In this document: positions 30,472 to 42,479 of the stretch, one piece after another
How the letters are laid out: every line of letters begins with the position of its first letter
Position numbering within the stretch: the stretch's first letter is position 1
Source: Psilocybe azurescens
Taxonomy: Eukaryota > Basidiomycota > Agaricomycetes > Agaricales > Agrocybaceae
Reading direction: 5' to 3'
DNA: 64,000 bases
Assembly (NCBI GenBank): GCA_023853785.1
Contig: JAJIRX010000712.1
Location: forward strand, 1-64,000
The notes under the pieces: model-generated
What the model saw: only the letters and a program-made list of their open reading frames with translations
Databases searched by the model: none
Told to the model about the DNA's origin: nothing
Made by a program: the position numbers and the translations under genes

Positions 30472-32650
30472 ATGGTAAAGCTAGGTCCCAAGCTTCCTCC
30501 TCCTACTCGGCGAGAGTTGGCGAGGCAAGAAAAAGAGGCAAAACGCGCTGCTCAAATTGCCAACGGCCTCTATCCTGCCCAGCTTGGCGAGCCACGAGAA
30601 CATTTGGCGCTCCTTTTAGCCAAGAAAACTCGTTCCAAACGCCTTGAAACATCTGCTCTTGAGCACTCGTGGAAAAGGTGGGAAAAGAATCAGAAGCGCG
30701 CCCAGGCTAGAAGATTGGCAAAGACTCTCAAGGAGAACATCAGCGTAGACGGGTACTACTCTTCGTTGCCTCTAGCCCCCTTTTGCTGATTTTCTTCTAT
30801 CGCCCCTTTATGCTCAGATCTCAAGGATATGGAGATACTTCTCAATCTGCCCCTTCCATCGCCAACGAGGGCCAGGGATAACCTCAAAGTACAGACTATC
30901 CGAGACGATTCTGTCGAGGTTCGCATTCCCGACCTGGACTCCACTTCCAGCGAGATTCATGGTATTCCTATGGATTTTCATGAATGCCCACTTGGCTCAG
31001 AAACTGGTGAACTGTCTTTTATGTCTTTAACTGGGACCAGTCTCTCTCTTTCGTCTTCCGAGTATCCCGAAATTCTAGAATCTCCCTCTGTTTCTATGCT
31101 TCCTTATACATCTAATACGCCGCGTTTGGGGGTCAATATACCGACAGGTGACTTCTGGACGGAGAGCAATGCGGTTTCATCATCCTCTCCTGATGTCAGA
31201 GAAAGAAATAAGACTGCAAAGATAACACCTCCAACTCAAACCCAAGGCAACCAAGCAGTCGGAAAGGTAAGAATTTGCATCCGATATCATACTATTTTAC
31301 GAACTATAACGCATATATCCAGTCTATCGATCTGCCAGTACTGTCTTCTCAAGTTCCTCCTGATGTGCTCTCTCAGATCTCGTCTCTTCGAAAACCACGA
31401 ACCGTAATGAACGCAGCCATGACTCCTCCTCGCCTGTCCTCACGAAAAGGTTCTGCTAGCTCGTTCATCTTCAGTGAACCTCTGAATTTGTCCAAATATT
31501 CAAATAGATCTGCTGCTTCCGCCAGCGGCCGCTTCCAGAAACCTAATTCCAACTCTCCTGGGAACGTTGTACCTTCTGGGCAGCGGCTGGACACCGCGCC
31601 GAATACTGGATTGTTCCGTGGACTAAACTCGACACCTCGCCCTAGAGTATCTGCATATCTGCATCCTAGGAGTCTGTTTCTTCTGCGGATCAGACTGTTT
31701 TGGCTAAGAGCAAAGATCGAATGTATGATGTCAATGACTGGGATTCAAATCATGTCACCTGGAGACCCCCTGCTGCTCCTTCGAAGGATGCCCACTCAGG
31801 AACTGGCTACATCTTTGGGACTATCACTGCACCTGCGTCGTTGGTGAAACAGAATGCGAAGGGTTCTCCCAAAGCAGATTCCGAAGTTTTGACTGTTGAG
31901 GCTGTATCTAATAATGTCCTAGGCCAGCAGACACAGCTCCCAGCGTCTATAACAAAACTTGCTAAACCATTTGAACCCCCTCCCGCTAAAGAACAGATAC
32001 TTCAAGAGCTATCCAGAAATACGATTGCAAATCAACCTGAATCGCAGCGAAACACCAACCCGAATCCTACACACAACCCTGTCCTTAATCAGACTGTTCA
32101 GAAACACGATCCTTTTTCTTCCGACGTCGCCGATGCTGGGGCCTCTGTCGACACGCAACATGCGAATCCTTCTGTTATCTCCAGTGAAAGTGGACCCGTG
32201 GTCCAAGATGAAACGGATGTGGCGGCCGTTCTTGCTCCCGCTGCTTGTATCATCCAAGACAAGAAATCAAAAGTTGTCCAAAAGGATGAGGCGGACGAGA
32301 CGGAGAAAGGGCTGCGCAAGAATCTTTTCAATATTCAACCTACTCTCAAGGCTATGCTGCGGCCTTCTGCTCGCGAAAATGGGAACCAACAGTACGTCAC
32401 TGCAGTAAAATATCCGGACACCCCTCCAAATTCTTGGTCGGGGATTGTTCCGCCAGCATCCACGCCAGCTACGAGATCGCCTCTTATCTTCGCTATGGGT
32501 CTTCCGAGCCCACTTTGGTCTCGTTCGAATGTTCTTCCTCGCCACGTATCGGATACGAATCCAGAAGCAGGGACTTCGCGAGGATTCGTTTCTGCATTGA
32601 AGTGGGTTTTCAGAAAAACTTTCGGATATTTCTGGCAACGTAGAGGGTGA
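30472..32650 (+). CDS. Ser/Pro-rich protein of unknown function
   Basis: I do not recognise a family. The first exon, starting MVKLGPKLPPPTRRELARQE, is basic and helical (KRAAQIANGLYPAQLGEPRE, KRWEKNQKRAQARRLAKTLK). An intron near 30752-30821 leads to a Ser/Thr/Pro-rich, mostly disordered middle with VEVRIPDLDSTSSEIHGIPM, and another intron near 31267-31321. The later part has KDRMYDVNDWDSNHVTWRPP, GTGYIFGTITAPASL, FEPPPAKEQILQEL and LFNIQPTLKAMLRPSA. The C-terminus is an aromatic/basic patch ending FVSALKWVFRKTFGYFWQRR before the stop at 32650. Two one-base losses (31677-31679 and 30875-30877, both homopolymers) split the as-read frame. Composition suggests a nuclear or scaffold protein. It lies upstream of the two membrane-protein paralogues. 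Confidence 0.65.
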
Positions 32651-32888
32651 GGAAGAGGCATTCGAATGTAGTACTTGATGAAGATTAGATAGCGGTCAAG
32701 GAAAAGTTGTCCCCATGGAAATCCAATATATCCTTTAGTGGTATTACGAGGCCAATACTGTATTTTGGAGTCCTCCAAGACGATTGCGCTCCTTTGCTCA
32801 TTTCCTCAGGCCATTCAACATTCCTGTCGTTCACAGACAGTCATTCTTTTTCGTTTTCATTCTTTGCCACCGTCTATCTCTATATTCC

Positions 32889-34672
32889 ATGATGTTTTTC
32901 ACTTACCACCACCGATTTGTGGTTGTCCTATCATTTTTACTATATTTCCTCTCATCAACGCGTTCACCTTTACCTTTGCTGAACCTTCGGAATGTGACGA
33001 CCTGGCTCTCACATGGACAGGTCAGTCAGAGAACACAAGTTATTATTTAAGATTTTAACTTGTGTTAAATGATTAGGAGGAATACCACCATTCACGCTCA
33101 ACCTTATTCCTGTATGTATCTCAACAATAGTACTCTGCATATATTAAATGCGAAGTTTAGATTTTTGGGACCCCTCAGAACGTGTCAATACCGTCCTCAG
33201 CATACAGCGATGGAAAGGGCTCTTTTTCCTATCCTCTTCCCTTTCCTAAAACCGCGCAATTGGTGTTTATGATGTCGGATGCGACTGGTTTCAACACTGG
33301 AGGTGTTTCTGAGGTGAAAACGGTTTTGCCGTCGAAGGGAGGAACATGCGATACCTCGGAACCTAGTCAGTCTGCTGTCATATGTGCAGGATGGATTTTG
33401 ACTTCCTGATATCTTAATTAGAGGTCGATTTCTCTTTTCAATTGAACACAGCTCTTCAACAATGCAGGTAGGCTACTCATCACTTCCTTGTATCACATTC
33501 TCTTAATTACATATCCCTTACAGACCTTATGTGATTGAAGCTTATACAGAAGCTGTACAGCCTGTGACGATATATGTGAGTATGTGCCCATTGCTTTCCT
33601 GACAACTCTCTAAGCACCGTATCGGTCAGATCATCGTCCCTGGAGGAAATGTGACCATATTGAAACCCCCAGCCGGTCCAACATCTTTTACTTGGAATGC
33701 CAATGCTGCCCGTGGAACATCAATGATATTCATGTTAACCGATGCAAAGGGACGTCAAGGCGGGAGTTCGGACGTTATACCCGTCAATGTTTCAGACGAC
33801 ACCACTTGTTTGAACGCCGCTTCTCCATCTACGACATCAAATCCTCCTTCCTCATCCTCTACATCGTTACCTGACGCATCTTCTACCTCAGGCTCGAAGG
33901 ATGGTATATCCATTGCCGCTGTAGCAGGGACTGTTATTGGGGCACTCATTTTTCTGGCAGTTACAATCACTCTCGGACTGTTTTTCCTCAAGAAAAGACG
34001 CGAAGATGCCGCTCCTGGATATTCAGATAATAAATCAGGTCGACCTGCGCCTAGGAGGGGTTCTGGAGTTGATCTGCCTTACGATTCCGATTTTGGATCT
34101 GGTGTACCATACAGTGGAGGTGCTCTACCGAGCAACTTCCCTCCTTCATCTCCGTATCCATATTCTCCTAATTCTAGCGTTCCACTTAGTTCCAATCCTT
34201 TCTTGGATTCCCACTCTGAAGGCCAAAACAGATCATCCCAGCATTTACTATCGCCTTCAGGTCATTATCAACCTGGCCCTTTCGATTCATCCAGAGATTA
34301 TCTACCTGCTCCTCCTGGCCATCTTCAAGGCTACCTTGGCACACAGCATTCACCATTCGAACCAGCCAACTCATCTGCACCATCAATACTTCCTGGAATG
34401 GGACCCGAAGTCTATTTAATGGAAACTAGACTTCAGTCATCGATACCAGACACGACGTCGACAACTAAACGACAGGCTGCCCTTGCAGGATCAGCAACTC
34501 AAAACCTACTAGATTTATTGTCCACACGGATGTCGAAGATGATTTGCCTCCTCCTAATGAGGACGGCGTTGTTGAGCTTCCTCCTCAATACACCGAGAGG
34601 CGCCGCGCGCCTGGCTCTGTGGACCCACCGCTTGAGCAGGCTGGCCCTCCTCTTGCGACATACCCTCTGTAA
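32889..34672 (+). CDS. Single-pass membrane protein, tandem paralogue A
   Basis: N-terminal signal peptide (MMFFTYHHRFVVVLSFLLYF), then INAFTFTFAEPSECDDLALT and WTG. The ectodomain has two similar modules of the form GGxPPFxLxLIP..., with SFSYPLPFPKTAQLVFMMSD and FTWNANAARGTSMIFMLTDA. A Ser/Thr/Pro-rich stalk follows, then one transmembrane segment (about 33905-33990), a basic stop-transfer KKRRED and a Pro/Ser-rich cytoplasmic tail. Conserved tail motifs RFIVHTDVEDDLPPP and VELPPQYTERR are also in the downstream paralogue. Many short introns. One-base losses at 32945-32947 and 34501-34504 displace the as-read frame; with the second accounted for, the stop is TAA 34670-34672 instead of 34704-34706. 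A cell-wall sensor or adhesion role is a guess from topology only. Confidence 0.7.
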
Positions 34673-35714
34673 TCACTTTTTGATCACACTTTCTGGCGGC
34701 AGCTGAGCCTCCCTCTATGGTCTGGAACCGATTTGTATTTATTTTTAAACTATCAATAACATGTAATTTTTATGCATTATGTAAAAAGTGCAAGCTTCAA
34801 GTGGCCGCTCATTGGATCGTTCGTTAATCGTTATATTTAGTTTGTGGGTTGGCCCACGCCATCATTACTTCACACGAAAACATATACAGACCGCGAAAAC
34901 AGTTTGAAGGCATAACCATTCTGTATTTTATTAACTGCCCGCCATGGACAACCTCAGCCGGCCTCGCAGGCGCAGTGTCCCCAGAATTCCAGACAGTGTT
35001 TGTCGACTATATTATTGCGCTTTTCTATAGTTCTCGATGGCTATTGCCGGTGGCTGAACTCAGTTTTCTGCAGTAGGATATCCCGTTTCTTGCTATGGGT
35101 TCGACATTAAATTCACTGGACATCAATAGTCAATTTGAACAGCCAGCGGAAAGCTCGACATAGCCCATCAAAGCAGTGTTAGATGTCTAGAAAAATAAAC
35201 TTTGGACATCTCGGCCGTTACTACGTGAGATAAGTAAACCTCTTTCACATGTGAAAGCACCAGTTTAAATCGTATGGGAAAAGGTTACATATACACGATC
35301 GTTGAATTTAAGATGGTCAAAGCCTACAAGGTGCCAAAGTAGAAGAACTTGCCCCAACGTTAAGCGCGCTGAGCCAACTTGGACTACCAATTATATGTAG
35401 ATCACGACGGGATCTTTGTTATAAATAGATTTTGCAATGCATTTAGGGTTGTGCCGTTGCGGCGCCGGACGCCCATCCCATTCTAGTGTCCGAGATTGTC
35501 GCTTTCACGGCCTTTGCCTGGAGACCAGTTTTGCTGGGGCTGTCATTTGAGCGTCAGGATCTGACCCCGACATACATGCCTCGTTGTCCTCCTTACCTTC
35601 GACCTTTGAAGATTCAACCCAGCGCCGAGGTACTTGGAGTTCTCACTAACTAGGCTACTGTCCACCCGGACTCGGACGTTTGCTTGCGCTGGTGGCTTGG
35701 AACTTGGGAAAACC
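34673..35714. other. Intergenic region between the two membrane-protein paralogues
   Basis: About 1.0 kb with only short, unsupported ORFs. It holds the 3' UTR of paralogue A and the promoter of paralogue B; no repeat or RNA gene was recognised. Confidence 0.5.
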
Positions 35715-37371
35715 ATGTTTTCAACCTCAAAATGTTGGAGCGCGATTATCTTGAGCGCATCTCTGGCCCCACTCTCTGTCAATGCTTTCAACTTCACGAA
35801 TAATAATCCAACGCAGTGTGACGATTTTACGATCCAGTGGACAGGTATGAAAATTTGACTACTTCAGCGCCTTGTGGACTAATGTACAACAACTTTTTGA
35901 CGACTGTAGGAGGTCAACCGCCATTCAATTTGTTGATGATTCCGGTACGTATTTGTCGTAACTCTGTTCGAACTCTTCCACTAAGATTTATATTTGATAG
36001 CCCGGACAAATTCTACGCAACATAACCATTCCCTCAACCGCGTTTACAAGCAATTCAGGAACATATACCCTACAACTTCCTCTTGCTGAACATCAGCGTG
36101 TGCTTTTCGCCGTTTCGGATTCAACTGGAGTTACTGCCGGGGAATATCCACTTTATATGATGTAGGTGCATCAGTCAGTAACAGACAGTGTAATACCACA
36201 AGCCCAAGTACGCTATGATTCCAAAAACGGCCAATGTGCGACAGTGCTGATAAATTTCCAATAATACCAGCTGCAGATTTCTTCTTCTCTACAGACGACG
36301 ATTTGTTTCAATGCAAGTAAGTCCACTATTTTACTACTATTTTACTTGGGAATATGCTAGACGTTGATACTCGCGCTCTCCTCGTGTAAAGGCCTTACCC
36401 TTTCACTCAGTATCCTAACGCTATCCAACCCGTCACCATAATTGTGAGTAATCTGGAAATTTCTTTGGCTTTAATGATATTTACAACCAACCTACAAAGG
36501 GCTTTATTTCACAAAACCAGCCTTTGATTTTCCATCCCCGACCGGAGATTCTTTCTCATGGAATCCCGTAAATCTTACAGCTGGGACGTCCATCGCTTTC
36601 TACATGACGGACTCTCAAGGACGGAATGGTGGGATTGCTGATATCGAGGTTGTCCGGCTTTCTGATGACCAGTCCTGCATGGCGACATCGTCTTCGACAA
36701 ACTCCTCGCCAAACTCTTCACCGACTGGAACGATTCAGCCAGATTCGACAATAGTACCAAAACCAAAATCCGGACTTATCGCAGGGGTTGTGGCAGGGGT
36801 TGTGGTCCTCATCTTAGTGTTTGTATTTGTTGCAGTATTCTGCGTCAGGAGGCGGCGCAAACAAGGAACATCGGGAAGACGACGGAGTTCAAGGAGACCG
36901 ATAGATCCTATATACGATCAAGCTGGATCCCCTGCACCTGAAGGAGCGTCCTACTTGATGTTCCCCACCCAATATACAATCACACCTCTTACAGCTACGG
37001 AGCCAGAAAGCATGACAGCTCGTTCAAGAAAACGACAGTTAATGCAATCGGATGGAGCTGACGACCAATCATTTCCTTCCGGCTCGTCTCGAAATCAAAT
37101 GATGGCCCAGTATCCTCCCAGTGCTTACACTTCTTCAGAGCCACCTTCACACTTTGGTACATCGGGACATAGCTCTCTCACAAATGGTGGAGACCCTTCC
37201 GGAATTAGCACGTTCACAAATTCTGATCCTAGAAGTCAATACAAACCGCCGCCACGATTAATTGTGCACACCGATATCGCAGAAACAGCGCACGAACCTT
37301 TGGAATTGCCACCCCAGTATTCAGAGGGTCGTGCACCTATACCTGGTTTGGTGACCTCTAATGAGTCATAA
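35715..37371 (+). CDS. Single-pass membrane protein, tandem paralogue B
   Basis: Same architecture as the upstream gene: signal peptide (MFSTSKCWSAIILSASLAPL), then VNAFNFTNNNPTQCDDFTIQ and WTG, matching INAFTFT..SECDDLALTWTG of paralogue A. Module one is GGQPPFNLLMIP; module two is DFPSPTGDSFSWNPVNLTAG followed by SIAFYMTDSQGRNGGIADIE. A Ser/Thr/Asn-rich stalk, a Val-rich transmembrane segment (about 36770-36845), the basic stop-transfer RRRRKQGTSGRRRSSRR and a disordered tail with PRLIVHTDIAETAHEP and LELPPQYSEGR complete it; the stop is at 37371. At least five introns. The final exon (from about 36500) is open as read. It arose by tandem duplication with paralogue A and has diverged well beyond recent duplicates. 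Function unknown. Confidence 0.75.
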
Positions 37372-39336
37372 GCCACGCTGTCTCAGAGCTCGAGCTCGAG
37401 ACCAGGAAAAATATGCGGTCATAGGAAGGATTTTGAAGTTTGAAGCAAGGATGTATTATAGACATGGGATTTCGGATATTCAATATTTAACCTACTTTAC
37501 TTCAGTTATAAGTACGTCTTGTACACTTGGATTTGAATACCTTAAGGGCATTTCTGCAATCATCTGCAATTTGGCGAGTCAAACTGGTGATAGTAAGACG
37601 TGCCTTCAATGGTGCGTGGTCACCTGCATTACGGACTGAGTAGTGAAGTTCCGGAACCCGTAATCTCTTTCCATTAAATTCGACATATGTTTGTTATGTT
37701 TTTGCCCCTTAATTCGACGAAGAGGTCGGTTGATAATACCAATCGGTTACTTGAGTAGGAAATTCGGAGACGCCCGACACCTGTATGAGCCTGAGCCCAC
37801 ACCACGATTCCATGACCACGTCGACCAAGATGTGCTGCCGCTGAGTCTTCTACACACTTTCAACGAATTTTAAGGTGTTGACCCGATATGTCAAAATTAT
37901 CGCCTGGCGGGCCAAATCTCATGTGGCCACCCCTCCGACAGTAGTTCGTACGCGCCTAGTATGCGTGGACTTCCATTGAAAATGTCAACGGTGTGTATTT
38001 CTCTGCATTTTGAGGTATGGCATTAACTGAATACTTGAATATTAGACAACTGGGAACTTCTCGAGGCTGGTTGATTTGCTCAGATTGATGTTTGCGACAA
38101 ATACGCCTTCCCAGATGTTGTAGGGCACGATCGTGCTCTGCGCATTCAGTATGGACTACTACTGCTTGTATTTCCCACTTAGCCGATGATTTATGCTTGC
38201 GATAAGGGTGGCCCTCCTCTTGCTTACCGACTCCTTTGTCAATTGTCCACAGCTGCTTTGTCGCCCAGATTGCTCCTGCCCTAGGAGCTCGGTTGGTGGA
38301 GTAAACATTCTAGCCCTTTTGCTGCATTCGACTACATTCTTGGATATATACCCTGCAAACGACAAGTGCATGGCTCTACGATGCTTCTGGTCAAATTCTT
38401 ACGACTTGGCAAAATGATCTTTGTTGCTTTCTTCGGGATTCCTGACAGGCGCCGGTAAATATCGACTGCGAATCAACTCCAGAAATCTCTGTTTTACGGT
38501 TAAGTTTAACAATATTTATTTGGGGAAGATTGCATTGACGTTCCAGGCCAGATCTAAAGGAGTACATATCGGATGGTGCTCATCTTGCTTTAACTGTCAA
38601 GCAAGAAACCATCAAGATCTCACATGAAAGGACAATGTACCATCATGCTCTTCAAGGTTTTGTTCTTCACGCCAAATCTTTTGTTCTTTGACTACTATGT
38701 TACTCATAGGTTTTATTGGTTTGATATCAAAGTCCATTTGGACATCTGGCGAGGCCGAAGCATTCAACGCGCTCAATCTTTCAATACTGAGATGAAGGGC
38801 CTCCGGAAATTATATTGGTTGCGTCTTGCTTGCAATTCTTGAGCTTTTCAATCTCTGAGAGCTTCTCTGAAAGCCGAAACGCCATGTCAGAGGTTCCCTG
38901 AATATTCCAATCTAATTGTTACGAGACCTTTATTCTTCAAGATTGAGGGTCGTTAACAAAGCATACTAAGCCGCTGTGACCTCCACTTGGCCTCTTCTGC
39001 GAAACTTTACACGGACGCACAAAGTTTTCATGGGCCAATTGGTCTTGCGACGATTGTTTGTTATGGAAATCACTGCAATTGGCTGCACCTGGATGTCGGA
39101 TCACCTCTTGCAATCTGGAATAAACTGCAGAAAGGATGTTAATCATTTACCAACGTTGTTTTCCTTCATACATGGATATAAGACTATATAACTGTTCGGA
39201 TCACGCATCACAATGAGGAAACGGAAAACTATTTCTAAGAGATACTACACACCACTCAAGCGGAGGTTTAAGTTATTACAACAAGAAGACCATTTAGTTA
39301 TTGAGCAGGGGGACAAGAAACAAGGAAGGAGCGTGT
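37372..39336. other. Long intergenic region without supported gene
   Basis: About 2 kb between paralogue B and the minus-strand gene ending at 39337. Short ORFs on both strands (for example 38193-38417 and 38621-38842) lack introns, homology and consistent coding character. A decayed gene at 38150-38620 cannot be excluded. Confidence 0.45.
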
Positions 39337-40211
39337 TCATGGTTCGTCTTGTTCATGATGTGGGGGCGGCCCTGTTTCCTGAGCTGCTTCTGGGCTGAGA
39401 TTCTGGCGAGCAAAAGCGTCGATCATAGCTTCTTGATCTTTGCGCCGGCGATGCCTCTTTCGCCTGTCGTCTTTAATCAATCTTTCAATCTTTCGTCGAG
39501 ATTTGCTATGTAGGCGAGGGTCTGCAATTGCTTGTTTGCATCTATAGCAAGCAAGTTCAATAATTGCGAGCAAACGGAGGGTCTCTGAGTTATTCAGGGC
39601 CTGAAAGAAGATAAAATCGATTTTAGTCCCCGTATGTGATTAATAATCAAAGTATTACGCACATTCAAAGACCATGAGATAACCCTATTGCCGTCAACGC
39701 AGCCAATAACCACAAAATTGCCCCGTTTTTCGGCTTGTAAATCTGACGACTAAAGATCCCATCTGAGCATAAATTGAAACATATCATAATACAGAGCAAT
39801 TGACGCACTTCTCCAAATGTTGTCATCACTTTACCGGTTGTCAAATTTCTGACCACTGTCGCAACACAATCGTTAGTCGTTCGACAATGCACTGTTGAGT
39901 ACAGCTTACCGACACGGGAAGAGTGGCCTGACAATTCTTGTATAACGACACCTCTCCCTTGATAGGACCAAGTGTCTTTCCCAGGGTTGCGAACGTGGAC
40001 TTTCACCTGGATTTCTCGAAAGTTGTCCCGAACAGTAAGGGTAGGAGCGTGAGGAACTAAAAGGTCACAATGAAAAGATCCATCAAAAAGACACATGGAG
40101 GCATATTTACTTACCTTGGTTTGTATGCGTGTCTGTGAGGGACTGGTGAGTGCCCTGGTTAGAGGTGGCCACATTAGGCGCGCTGTCGATATCCATCGTC
40201 TCGTCTGTCAT
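39337..40211 (-). CDS. Unknown nuclear-looking protein with basic C-terminus
   Basis: The start MTDETMDIDSAPNVATSNQG (40211) leads to a beta-rich domain: PTLTVRDNFREIQVKVHVRN, TWSYQGRGVVIQELSGHSSR, an intron, VVRNLTTGKVMTTFGE, another intron, RGNFVVIGCVDGNRVISWSL, NALNNSETLRLLAIIELACY. The C-terminal tail is strongly basic (SKSRRKIERLIKDDRRKRHR) with a likely nuclear localisation signal, ending at 39337. The strand-and-helix pattern (repeated KV.., VV.., VI.. segments closed by a long Leu-rich helix) recalls a PH-like fold, but I cannot assign a family. Three or four exons are required. It is the last host gene before the mobile-element block. Confidence 0.6.
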
Positions 40212-40825
40212 CTGTGGCACAAAATTGATGAAGCCGGGTCGGAAAGTGTCGGCTTGAATAGACCAGTCCAATGAAAGAGATAAACAAACAGTTTTGGGAG
40301 TGAAAGGTGAGGGGTAAAGTCGTGAATAGGCCTTGAAAGGAGTGGTCGTCGGAGGTTGAGGACGAGTTTGAGTTTCAAAGTCACGGTTCACATCGCGAAG
40401 CCAATTATGGATCACGTGCGCATCATATCTAAATGAAACTCCTAATTGTCGGAATTCCTCCTTCCTGTCTTCCACCACATCCCTGTTTTTGTTGTCATTC
40501 TATTTCTATGTGGTAACTTTGTGCCAATTAACAGAAATACCAAAATTGTCTTTTTGTCTTCAATGACCAACCATCTGAGTCTCTGTGGCTGATGGAATTT
40601 GAATAGTCCACTGATCAATGAAAAGGATATGAAAGGGAAGTGCATGCCTTCAAGCCACTGTGTATTACACATAAAAGGTGCAAGAACTCTGATAACATGG
40701 AAACATATCCCATAACTCATGTTACTGTTGAAAAGACCAAAGCAAGCAGATAAACACTATGAGATTGGGAAGTAAACACATAGCATACAATAATGTATGT
40801 ACTAGTTTATATAGATACCCATATT
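40212..40825. other. Promoter/intergenic region before the retrotransposon
   Basis: About 600 bp upstream of the minus-strand gene at 40211; only short unsupported ORFs. The insertion target CTAAC of the LTR element is at 40826-40830. Confidence 0.5.
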
Positions 40826-40830
40826 CTAAC

Positions 40831-41255
40831 TGTTACGACAAGTCTTTTTCTTTTTTTCTTTTTTCTTTTTTCTTTTCTTTTCTTTTCCTTTTCTTTGTCA
40901 TCCTTCACATCATTGATACATCATCGTATGTTCTGATGAACTTTGCTTTCCATCATATCTACAAAACTCCATCATATCTTTGATGAACTTTCACTTCCAT
41001 CTTTATGATACATCTTTTGATGAACATTTGATTTGTTTCCTCTATTCTTATATACATTTGCTGATGAACATTTTATCTCGTTTCAACTTGCTGTACGGTT
41101 CATAGTATTTATACAGGACAGATCCATTGTATTCCTTAGCTAGTTCTTGAGAATCCAACCTGCTTAATCTGCTCAACTCGAACTTGAACTTGTTCTTGTA
41201 AACAATTGGTGGTTAGATTACGCACACTGCATGATTCTAACTTGAGATTGTAACA
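40831..41255 (+). repeat. 5' LTR of the chromovirus
   Basis: 425 bp, TGTTAC...GTAACA. U3 starts with a CT-rich tract (40841-40890) and has repeated gatgaac(t/a)tt and ccatcatatct subrepeats. A TATA box TATTTATA is at 41106-41113 and a probable transcription start at about 41138. Apart from the pyrimidine tract and a 9 bp indel it differs from the 3' LTR by about seven substitutions, all transitions. Confidence 0.92.
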
Positions 41256-41256
41256 A

Positions 41257-41267
41257 AAGAACTAGCT
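41257..41267 (+). other. Self-priming primer-binding site
   Basis: AAGAACTAGCT, one base after the 5' LTR, is the exact reverse complement of the 11 nt AGCTAGTTCTT at 41138-41148, which lies 32 bp downstream of the TATA box start. This is the geometry of Tf1-type self-primed reverse transcription; no tRNA 3'-end complement was seen. Confidence 0.65.
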
Positions 41268-41299
41268 TCTCACTCTACCATACTGCTTCGCCCCACAAG

Positions 41300-42420
41300 C
41301 GGTATCAGGAGCTTGAACCAGACACCACGACATCTCGACGCAGAACCTTCTCCGCAAACTATGACACCGATGACAGTGGTGAACAAACACCTACATCAGA
41401 CGCTCAACCCACTACCCGAACTCCAGGACTATCGTCAGGAGAAGAATACTTCACAGACGCCTCTGAAACCTCTGAACCAAACAAACTACAAATGGCTGAC
41501 CAACAAATGACGATCGACGCCCGAAAACAAGGGAACTCTCTGTGCAAACCTACGCCTTCAACGGCGAACGGTTTAAGAGCAAGAAATTCCTTCAAGAATG
41601 TATCCTCTATATGGGGATCAACAAGGACGTCTACAACACTGAACCGAAACGGATTGCGCTTCATTCTCTCTTACATGCAAGAAGGGAACACGGTCGTTTG
41701 GAAACAACAATTCGTCCAGAACAAACTGAACCTTGACACAGGGGACATTGACTTACCGACATACAAGGAATTTATTGACGAATTCCAAAAGGCATTCAAG
41801 CCAGAAGAAGAAGACATTGATGCATTGGACAAATTAAAAATGCTTCGACAAAAGAACCTGACCGCCGAACAACTAGTAACCAAGTTCAAACTACTGGTTG
41901 GAGAGGCGGGATGTCTAACGACTCCCGACACCGCTGAACAAACTCCTGATCTAAACGTTCAAAACAGCGCTGAACCCGGCGCTAGTACAAAAGATCATCC
42001 AGTCCGAGAAGAGGCCCACCAAAATCGAAGAATGGTATGACAAAGCCATGTCTTTCGATAGGAGCTATCGACTCGCTATGGCAATAAAAGGCCCATCTCA
42101 ATCGAATGCGCGATTCATTCCAAAATCCACACCAAGAAAGGACCCTTCGCAATGGACGTCAACGTTATGACCACCAAAGAACAAACAAGCCTCATGAAAA
42201 AGGGGGCTTGTTTCAGATGCAAACAAACTGGACATCTTGCTGTAGACTGCCCTCAGAAGAAAAAAGTACAATCCTTTCATACCGAAGGAACTGCCGAAGA
42301 AGAAATGGACAGCAAAGGACCTTCATGCCTATATCCGGGAATTGAACATGGAGGAGAGGGAAGAACTGGCGAGTTTGGCAATGGGAGACCAGGAGGAGGA
42401 CACCAACACTGAGGATTTTT
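41300..42420 (+). pseudogene. Gag of the chromovirus (frame-broken)
   Basis: An acidic N-terminus (DTDDSGEQTPTSDAQPTTRT) leads to a capsid-like region with QTYAFNGERFKSKKFLQECI, ILSYMQEGNTVVWKQQFVQN, and YKEFIDEFQKAFKPEEEDID followed by ALDKLKMLRQK, typical of the retrotransposon Gag domain. A CCHC zinc knuckle CFRCKQTGHLAVDC is at about 42209-42250. The reading frame changes several times near 41530-41660 and 41930-42040, so it is listed as broken. Given the homopolymer errors elsewhere, some breaks may be technical. Confidence 0.75.
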
Positions 42421-42479
42421 AAAACGGAGAACCGAATCGACGCCGGTCTCTCCACCATTAGGCATCTATTCTGTATTTA

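Noticed and set aside
38150..38850. Secreted protein gene suggested by a hydrophobic ORF start near 38193
   Set aside because: No continuous exon set with consistent splice sites could be found; treated as intergenic.
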